Assembly (NCBI GenBank): GCA_001603685.1
Contig: LUZO01000254.1
Location: forward strand, 1-5,751
DNA: 5,751 nucleotides
DNA from: Bacteroidales bacterium Bact_23
Lineage (GTDB): Bacteria; Bacteroidota; Bacteroidia; Bacteroidales; Lentimicrobiaceae
Direction of reading: 5' to 3'
This document shows positions 1 through 3,801 of this stretch, piece after piece. A program made the position numbers and the translations under genes. Each line of letters starts with the position of its first letter. The stretch's first letter is position 1. Under the pieces are notes generated by a model. The model ran no database searches, was not told the DNA's origin, and saw only the letters and a program-made list of their open reading frames with translations.

Positions 1-93
1 GTTTTGTTTTATGTGTATTAAATCAGCTTTAATACCGGTTACCTGCTCAAAGGAGGCCAATGCTTCATTAATAAAATTATTGATTTTGTACAT
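1..93 (-). CDS. 5' end of an unrecognised leftward gene, cut by the window edge
   Basis: Reading leftward from ATG at 93-91 the frame is open for 31 codons to the window edge. The predicted start is MYKINNFINEALASFEQ, followed by VTGIKADLIHIKQN. An in-frame TAA at 105-103 lies just upstream, so the only alternative start is TTG at 102-100, three codons earlier. The residue pattern is that of a real amphipathic helix (I..FI..AL..FE) followed by a turn (TGI), with no signal peptide. There is no Shine-Dalgarno sequence, which is common in Bacteroidota. A promoter match and two palindromes lie immediately upstream, which supports a real and probably regulated gene. I do not recognise the family from 31 residues. 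The 'I..AL..FE..TG' opening is loosely like the N-terminus of AbiEi-type antitoxins, but this is a weak guess and no partner gene can be seen. Confidence 0.6.
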   Translation of the reverse strand, partial: MYKINNFINEALASFEQVTGIKADLIHIKQN

Positions 94-151
94 TTTGTTC
101 AATTATTACATTTGTTCAGCATCGCTGAACATGCAAATATAATGAACAAAA
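93..151. promoter_or_regulatory. Two co-centred palindromes, candidate operator of the leftward gene
   Basis: The inner palindrome is tgttcagc-atc-gctgaaca (113-131, perfect 8-bp arms, 3-bp spacer). The outer palindrome has perfect 9-bp arms, ttttgttca (93-101) and tgaacaaaa (143-151). Both are centred exactly on base 122. The sequence between inner and outer arms (102-112 and 132-142) is not symmetric. The result is four TGTTCA half-sites, two per strand, with a 17-bp step between the two copies on each side. The inner arm covers the expected transcription start, the right outer arm lies between the -33 and -7 promoter boxes, and the left outer arm touches the start codon. This is the geometry of a repressor operator. 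The inner repeat could instead act as a hairpin in the short leader RNA. No regulator is identified. Confidence 0.6.
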
Positions 152-165
152 ATATGAAAAGCAAG
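134..165 (-). promoter_or_regulatory. Bacteroidota-type promoter for the leftward gene
   Basis: On the minus strand TATATTTG (141-134) is an exact match to the Bacteroidota -7 box TAnnTTTG. CTTG (165-162) matches the -33 box TTTG in three of four bases, and 20 bp separate the two. Transcription would start near base 128-130, inside the inner palindrome, giving a leader of about 35-40 nt before ATG at 93. Confidence 0.55.
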
Positions 166-284
166 TAAAAGCTGCATAAATGTTTTAGCAATTTCCTTTT
201 CAGTCAGCCTTATCTTATTTGTTTGGCAGATTGAGGGATTACTTTCAGTGATCCCAATAGGGGAGGCCTGCAGACGACCAGGGT

Positions 285-306
285 CTCTGCCTTTGGCAGA
301 GCTTTT
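285..306 (+). terminator. Small hairpin with T-run, rightward terminator-like, no known client gene
   Basis: The stem ctctgcc (285-291) pairs perfectly with ggcagag (295-301) around a ttt loop and is followed by CTTTT (302-306). It resembles a weak Rho-independent terminator in the rightward direction, but no rightward gene is seen upstream of it. The T-run is also the outer end of the next hairpin (303-363), so this may be a structural arm of the 270-403 element rather than a terminator. Confidence 0.3.
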
Positions 307-363
307 AATACAATCAGCCCGGGCGCTCAAACAGGTTTGGCTTCCGGGCCGATTATATTAAAA
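303..363 (-). repeat. Long hairpin, 20-position stem, fully paired as minus-strand RNA
   Basis: Arms 303-322 and 344-363 pair over 20 consecutive positions. Eighteen are Watson-Crick. The two exceptions (311/355 and 316/350) are A-C mismatches if the plus strand is transcribed but G-U wobbles if the minus strand is, so the minus-strand RNA pairs without a break. The apical part contains a small inner stem, caaac (328-332) with gtttg (335-339). The minus strand is also the direction of tRNA-Ser transcription. The wobble argument rests on two positions only and is suggestive, not proof. Confidence 0.6.
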
Positions 364-389
364 TACCCCACCGCTCTGGCGGTGGGGTA
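352..389 (-). terminator. Rho-independent terminator of tRNA-Ser
   Basis: A perfect 11-bp stem (364-374 with 379-389, 4-nt loop 375-378, GC-rich core) starts 13 bases beyond the tRNA 3' end. Read leftward it is followed by TATTTTAATA (363-354), a U-rich stretch. This fits termination of the leftward tRNA transcript. The U-rich stretch is also the 5' arm of the adjoining 303-363 hairpin. Confidence 0.7.
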
Positions 390-402
390 CCCTGGTCGTC
401 TG

Positions 403-487
403 CGGAGAGAGAGGGATTCGAACCCCCGGACCCGTGAAGGTCAACGGTTTTCAAGACCGCCGCAATCGACCACTCTGCCATCTCTCC
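403..487 (-). tRNA. tRNA-Ser (anticodon UGA)
   Basis: Leftward tRNA of 85 nt. The 7-bp acceptor stem is ggagaga (404-410 on the plus strand) with tctctcc (481-487). The anticodon loop is CTTGAAA, with anticodon TGA at 453-451, which reads UCN serine codons. The long variable arm (GACC...GGTC, 4-bp stem) is the class II feature expected for serine. The T-arm is GGGGG-TTCGAAT-CCCTC with one G-U pair. The discriminator base is G (403), normal for tRNA-Ser. The 3' CCA is not encoded: the bases after the discriminator are CAG, so CCA must be added by nucleotidyltransferase. The fold is intact and the gene is probably functional. Confidence 0.96.
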
Positions 488-492
488 GGGGG

Positions 493-522
493 CAAAATTA
501 CACATTTTTTTTAATCCGCAAA
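493..522 (-). promoter_or_regulatory. Promoter of tRNA-Ser
   Basis: On the minus strand TTTG (522-519), an 18-bp spacer and TAATTTTG (500-493) match both boxes of the Bacteroidota promoter exactly. The -7 box ends only five bases before the first tRNA base (487), so the transcript would start at or within a few bases of the mature 5' end, with almost no leader for RNase P to remove. Confidence 0.65.
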
Positions 523-592
523 TTTTTCTTTTTTATTATTTTGTTTCTTTAATTTTAATTGATTATCAATAATATACAGAGGTAGGCCCAAG

Positions 593-611
593 GCTTTATA
601 AAGCGCTTTAT
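593..611. repeat. Alternating overlapping palindromes in the intergenic region
   Basis: Two perfect palindromes overlap: GCTTTATAAAGC (593-604) and ATAAAGCGCTTTAT (598-611). Together they give three alternating half-sites: GCTTTAT (593-599), its inverse ATAAAGC (598-604), and GCTTTAT again (605-611). A T-run follows at 614-620. It lies between the tRNA promoter and the pirin gene and may be a protein-binding site. As a terminator it would be weak, because the hairpin stem is AT-rich and short. The rest of 523-661 is AT-rich, with no gene recognised. Confidence 0.4.
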
Positions 612-661
612 CCTTTTTTTGTATTCAAAAAACGGTATATTTCCTGTAAAGCTGGCGGATG

Positions 662-695
662 TTTGTGGATTCACAGCCGTTATTGACTATGTTTG
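662..695 (+). promoter_or_regulatory. Candidate promoter of the pirin-family gene
   Basis: TTTG (662-665), a 22-bp spacer and TATGTTTG (688-695) match the Bacteroidota -33 and -7 boxes exactly, although the spacing is at the long end of the usual range. Transcription would start near 700, giving a leader of about 45-50 nt before the ATG at 748. Confidence 0.45.
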
Positions 696-736
696 TAGAT
701 GCCATTTTGCAGCGGCGGTGTGCTGTAACCTAAAAC

Positions 737-743
737 AAGGAGG
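737..743 (+). promoter_or_regulatory. Strong Shine-Dalgarno sequence that sets the pirin start
   Basis: AAGGAGG is followed by ctct and ATG at 748. It is the clearest ribosome-binding site in the window. It decides between the ATG at 748 and an upstream extension of the same open frame to 619. Confidence 0.7.
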
Positions 744-747
744 CTCT

Positions 748-1767
748 ATGTACAATACATCCATCATCCGGATAAAACCCATTGGTTTTCAGTGGGAAAC
801 CAGCGACCCGTTTTTATATTGCATTTACCATAACGACGACTATCCTGCCGGAAACGATGCGCTCGGGCCGGCTGCCTCGCTTGCCGGACGGAATATCGGC
901 CAGGATTTCACGGTAAAGGATGGCTGGCGTATGTATCATGGCGATACGGTTCCCGGTTTTCCGGCACATCCGCACCGCGGGTTCGAAACGGTAACGGTTG
1001 TGCTGAAAGGGTATATCGATCATTCCGATTCGCATGGCGCTGCCGGGCGGTATGCAAACGGCGATGTGCAGTGGATGACGGCGGGCCGTGGCCTGCAGCA
1101 TGCCGAAATGTTCCCGCTGCTGAACAGGGAGGAGCGCAATCCGCTGGAGCTGTATCAGATATGGCTGAATCTGCCGGCGTCGCGCAAGTTCGTCGATCCC
1201 TTCTATACCATGCTGTGGCATGAGGATATTCCCATTCTCGATCTGAAGGATGATGGCGGCAGGGTAACCCGTGTAAGGCTGATTGCCGGTGAGCTGAACG
1301 GCATCCGTCCGCCGGCGCCCGCACCCGATTCCTGGGCAGCGGAGCCGCAGAATGAAGTGGCCATCTGGACCATCGATATGGAGCCTGGCGCCCGCTGGGA
1401 GCTGCCGGTTTCGAAATTCCCGGTTAACCGGACGCTTTATATTAACTCCGGCGCCACGGTGAAGGTAGCCGGTGTAGAGGTGAAAAGTATGAATGCCGTT
1501 GAGCTGTTCTCCGAACACCTGACTCCGCTTGAAAACGGCAGTGAGCCGGCCCGTCTGCTGATGCTGCAGGGGAGGCCCATCAATGAGCCGGTGGCGCAGT
1601 ACGGCCCCTTTGTGATGAATACGGAGCCGGAAATTTACGATGCGTTCCGCGATTACCGCGAAACGGAATTCGGCGGCTGGCCCTGGGAGAGGACCGATCC
1701 CGTGCATGGAGCAACCAAAGGCAGGTTCGCCCGCTATGCCGACGGCACGGAAACTGAGAGGGAGTAG
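748..1767 (+). CDS. Pirin family protein (bicupin, putative quercetin 2,3-dioxygenase-like)
   Basis: A 339-residue protein with the pirin bicupin fold. The N-terminal cupin carries the motif HPHRGFET at residues 74-81 and GRGLQHAE at 113-120. By homology with human pirin the four metal ligands are H74, H76, H118 and E120, and all are present, so a metal-binding site is likely. The C-terminal pirin domain ends with GRPINEPVAQYGPFVMNT at about 275-292. There is no signal peptide, so it is predicted to be cytoplasmic. Family members include quercetin-degrading dioxygenases and redox-linked regulatory proteins; the true substrate is unknown here. The start at 748 is chosen because AAGGAGG precedes it and because the 43 residues between 619 and 748 are cysteine-rich and not pirin-like. 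The gene stands alone on the plus strand and converges on the TPM operon, with a 45-bp gap and no clear terminator between them. Confidence 0.93.
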   Translation: MYNTSIIRIKPIGFQWETSDPFLYCIYHNDDYPAGNDALGPAASLAGRNIGQDFTVKDGWRMYHGDTVPGFPAHPHRGFETVTVVLKGYIDHSDSHGAAGRYANGDVQWMTAGRGLQHAEMFPLLNREERNPLELYQIWLNLPASRKFVDPFYTMLWHEDIPILDLKDDGGRVTRVRLIAGELNGIRPPAPAPDSWAAEPQNEVAIWTIDMEPGARWELPVSKFPVNRTLYINSGATVKVAGVEVKSMNAVELFSEHLTPLENGSEPARLLMLQGRPINEPVAQYGPFVMNTEPEIYDAFRDYRETEFGGWPWERTDPVHGATKGRFARYADGTETERE

Positions 1768-1812
1768 TAAAAATCTGAGGAGCATCTTTTCAGAAGCGGG
1801 TGTTTGCAGCAT

Positions 1813-2616
1813 CTACCAGCTTCCGCTGGCGCCTCCGCCGCCGAAGCCGCCGCCACCAAATCCGCCAAAGCCTCCGCCACCGCGGCCTCCGAAGCCGCCA
1901 CCGCCGCCAAAGCCGCCCCAGTTGCTGCCTGAGCTTCTGCCCGAGTCGTTCAGCATATCAAGCAGAACCCAGAAGGGAAGCCTTGTGGAACCGATGTTGT
2001 GTCCCCGGTTGCCGGAGTTTCTGCTTGCAAAGAACAATATCAGCAGAATAATGCCGATGGTAATGATTACGGACATGGTATCGTTTTCACCGGCATAATC
2101 GTCGGCGGTAAACCTTCCGGAAGCCAGGTCGATGATGATGTCGATGCCGGCGTTGATGCCGCCGTAGTAGTCGTTTTCCCTGAAATAGGGAATCATTTCA
2201 TTGTCCACAATGCGGCGTGCAATGGCGTCGGGGATAATCTCCTCCATGCCGTAGCCGGTTGAAATGGCGGCCTGTCCGCGCTCATTTCCGGTTTTCGGTT
2301 TTATCAGGATGATTACGCCATTGTCGTAACTTTTCTGGCCTGCTCCCCATTTCTGGCCGATGCGCTGTGCCAGATCGTCGATATCGTAACCATCGAGGCT
2401 TTGCAGCGTAATAACCGTAATCTGGGTGGAGGTGCTGTCGTTGTAGTCAACCAGCTTTCGTTCCAGGCGAGCTGCCTGCTGGTCAGTCAGAATGCCAGCA
2501 TAGTCATTGACGAGCCTTGGGGGATAAGGTTTCTCGGGAATGGCCGCAAGGGCAGCCATTCCCGAAAGAAGTACAAAAATTACTGCAATGCCTGCTCTCC
2601 TGAGGGACTGACTCAT
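1813..2616 (-). CDS. TPM-domain membrane protein with glycine-rich C-terminus (YgcG-like)
   Basis: A 267-residue protein. Residues 1-24 are a signal peptide (LRR, then a hydrophobic core, cleavage expected after ALA). A TPM domain (TLP18.3/Psb32/MOLO-1 family) spans about 33-170 and includes VNDYAGILT near the start and DNGVIILI and STGYGMEEIIPD further on. One transmembrane helix follows at about 181-197. A glycine/phenylalanine-rich tail (233-267) ends in GGASGSW, a typical ending for this family. The TPM domain should lie on the outer side of the inner membrane. It is the last gene of the lemA cluster, starting 12 bp after the upstream stop. ATG at 2616 is preferred; an in-frame TTG at 2625 would add three residues. 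The biochemical role of bacterial TPM proteins is unresolved, with phosphatase activity reported for plant relatives. Confidence 0.9.
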   Translation of the reverse strand: MSQSLRRAGIAVIFVLLSGMAALAAIPEKPYPPRLVNDYAGILTDQQAARLERKLVDYNDSTSTQITVITLQSLDGYDIDDLAQRIGQKWGAGQKSYDNGVIILIKPKTGNERGQAAISTGYGMEEIIPDAIARRIVDNEMIPYFRENDYYGGINAGIDIIIDLASGRFTADDYAGENDTMSVIITIGIILLILFFASRNSGNRGHNIGSTRLPFWVLLDMLNDSGRSSGSNWGGFGGGGGFGGRGGGGFGGFGGGGFGGGGASGSW

Positions 2617-2628
2617 AATGCGCAAGTG

Positions 2629-3078
2629 TTAGTTATCCCTGAAAGAGATTTCATCCGGCAATTCATTGATATCGTTTTTCAGATAGGGAAAATGCTTTTT
2701 CAGTTGCCGCCCCGTTTCCAGGATGCCCTGCACCAGCCCTTCGGTGAAGTTTCCCTCTCTGAACTGGTTGATCATGATCATTTTGACCTCTTCCCAGAAA
2801 TCATCAGGCACGGCATTGTTGATTCCTTCATCACCAAGTATGGCGAATGAGCGGTTTTCAACTGCCAGATAAAACAGTACGCCGTTGCGTTGCGCGGTTT
2901 TATCCATACCAAGCAGTTGAAATACGGCTGCTGCGCGTTCCATCACGCTGCCACCCTTGTGCTTTCGCTCGATATGAACCCTGATTTCACCCGAGGTGTC
3001 AAGCTCGGCATCGAGGATAGCCTGTTTGATGCTCTCCTGCTGACTGCTGGTGAAGAATTTTCGTGCAGAACCCGGCAT
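2629..3078 (-). CDS. Short soluble TPM-domain protein
   Basis: A 149-residue protein that is almost entirely one TPM-like domain. It begins with KFFTSSQQESIKQAILDAE at residues 7-25, then SGEIRVHIE (29-37), RNGVLFYLAVENRSFAILGD (64-83) and ILETGRQLKKHFPY (119-132). There is no signal peptide or transmembrane helix, so it is predicted to be cytoplasmic, unlike its downstream neighbour. The start at ATG 3078 is chosen because the frame's longer extension (to 3243) would overlap the end of lemA and is not TPM-like. It sits 28 bp after the lemA stop and just ahead of the membrane TPM gene, an arrangement commonly seen in Bacteroidota. No strong Shine-Dalgarno sequence is visible. Domain assignment is confident; function is not known. 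Confidence 0.87.
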   Translation of the reverse strand: MPGSARKFFTSSQQESIKQAILDAELDTSGEIRVHIERKHKGGSVMERAAAVFQLLGMDKTAQRNGVLFYLAVENRSFAILGDEGINNAVPDDFWEEVKMIMINQFREGNFTEGLVQGILETGRQLKKHFPYLKNDINELPDEISFRDN

Positions 3079-3106
3079 GATGCTGTTTTTATAAAGATTC
3101 AAACCG

Positions 3107-3697
3107 TTAGAACTGAACTTCGGGAGCTTTTTCAGCGCCGCTTTCAGCCTGGAAATAGGCTTTTTTGTCAAATCCGAAGATACCGGCAATGATGTTTGCC
3201 GGGAACTTTCTGATATAGGTATTGTAGCCCTGTGCCGCTTCATTGAAGTTTCTTCTTTCCACGGCTATTCTGTTTTCGGTGCCTTCGAGCTGAGCCTGCA
3301 GGTCGAGGAAGTTCTGGTTGGCTTTCAGGTCGGGGTAACGCTCAATAACCACCAGCAAGCGCGAAAGCGCTGAGCTGAGTCCGTCCTGTGCCTGCTGGAA
3401 CTGCTGCATATTGGCTTCCGTCAGGTTCTTCGGGTCAATGGTAATGCCGGTGGCCTTGGAACGCGCCTCAATTACCTGGGTAAGTGTTTGTTGTTCGAAA
3501 TCGGCGTAACCTTTTACGGTATTCACCAGGTTGGGGATAAGGTCGGCGCGGCGCTGATAAACATTCTCAACCTGCGACCAGGCTGCACTTACGCCCTCCT
3601 CGAGGGTGACAATGTGGTTGTAGCGCTTGGTAAGCCCGATGACGGCAAGGAGCAGTATGCCCAAAACGACAAGTAAAGTAACTAACGATTTTTTCAT
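3107..3697 (-). CDS. lemA: LemA family membrane protein
   Basis: A 196-residue protein. An N-terminal transmembrane segment (about residues 5-23, LVTLLVVLGILLLAVIGL) leaves a short N-terminus on one side of the membrane. A long, mostly helical LemA domain follows. Family hallmarks include YNHIVTLEEGVSAAWSQVEN at 26-45, then RRADLIPNLVNTVKGYADFE (49-68), LLVVIERYPDLKANQNF (113-129) and the end of the domain, NTYIRKFPANIIAG (158-171). The length is typical for the family. LemA proteins are membrane-anchored coiled bundles of unknown biochemical role, often encoded beside TPM proteins as here. This is the first gene of the lemA-TPM-TPM cluster. ATG at 3697 is the only sensible start because it directly precedes MKKSLV and the membrane segment. 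Confidence 0.94.
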   Translation of the reverse strand: MKKSLVTLLVVLGILLLAVIGLTKRYNHIVTLEEGVSAAWSQVENVYQRRADLIPNLVNTVKGYADFEQQTLTQVIEARSKATGITIDPKNLTEANMQQFQQAQDGLSSALSRLLVVIERYPDLKANQNFLDLQAQLEGTENRIAVERRNFNEAAQGYNTYIRKFPANIIAGIFGFDKKAYFQAESGAEKAPEVQF

Positions 3698-3735
3698 GCT
3701 TTCTGTTGTTTTATTTATGCAAGGTAAAAGTAAGG

Positions 3736-3766
3736 CAAAATTTGGATTCTCATTGCTTCTTTGAAA
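3736..3766 (-). promoter_or_regulatory. Weak candidate promoter of the lemA operon
   Basis: On the minus strand TTTC (3766-3763), a 19-bp spacer and AAATTTTG (3743-3736) match the Bacteroidota boxes with one mismatch each (3 of 4 and 7 of 8 overall positions, counting the two free ones). The upstream box overlaps the U-tract of the htpG terminator. A start near 3731 would give a leader of about 35 nt. Confidence 0.35.
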
Positions 3767-3797
3767 AAAAATCAGGCCGGCTGCGAACCGGCCCGAT
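3764..3797 (-). terminator. Rho-independent terminator of htpG
   Basis: Five bases after the htpG stop codon a 10-bp stem (3788-3797 with 3771-3780, loop 3781-3787) pairs fully in minus-strand RNA, with one G-U pair and a six-pair GC core. It is followed by an uninterrupted run of T residues (3770-3764). This is the best terminator in the window and separates htpG from the lemA cluster. Confidence 0.9.
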
Positions 3798-3801
3798 CTG
3801 T

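Larger units (their letters stand above)
270..403. repeat. 134-bp inverted-repeat-bounded element folding as a four-way junction
   Basis: The element is bounded by perfect 15-bp inverted repeats, gcagacgaccagggt (270-284) and accctggtcgtctgc (389-403). Between them lie three hairpins placed end to end: 285-301 (7 bp, 3-nt loop), 303-363 (20-position stem) and 364-389 (11 bp, 4-nt loop). Only base 302 is left unpaired, and base 389 is shared between two stems. The right arm begins at the discriminator base of the tRNA-Ser gene, so the element is also the tRNA trailer. It could be a miniature inverted-repeat element or intergenic palindromic repeat next to a tRNA, a structured trailer RNA, or a stacked termination region. 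No flanking target-site duplication is visible, and copy number cannot be judged from this window. Confidence 0.6.

Noticed and set aside
270..403. Possible integron attC site
   Set aside because: The arms lack the GTTRRRY / RYYYAAC core sites, and no integrase or gene cassette is present.
337..552. Plus-strand open frame of 71 codons
   Set aside because: It runs through the intact tRNA-Ser gene and its terminator and ends in a low-complexity hydrophobic stretch.
619..747. Upstream extension of the pirin open frame (43 extra codons)
   Set aside because: The added residues are cysteine-rich and unlike pirin, a strong AAGGAGG site sits just before ATG 748, and a promoter match (662-695) lies inside the extension.
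814..1812. Long minus-strand open frame (332 codons) opposite the pirin gene
   Set aside because: Its translation has no recognisable domain and mirrors a clearly conserved pirin gene; the frame stays open because of the codon composition of the opposite strand.
1640..2098. Plus-strand open frame with a long proline-rich stretch
   Set aside because: The proline repeats are the reverse complement of the glycine-rich tail codons of the TPM gene, and the frame overlaps two well-supported genes.
2614..2625. TTG start at 2625 for the membrane TPM gene
   Set aside because: ATG at 2616 gives a standard signal peptide and needs no rare start codon; the TTG start remains possible but adds only three residues.
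3079..3243. N-terminal extension of the short TPM gene by 55 codons
   Set aside because: It would overlap the 3' end of lemA by more than 130 bp, and its residues are not TPM-like; ATG 3078 gives a normal gene and spacing.
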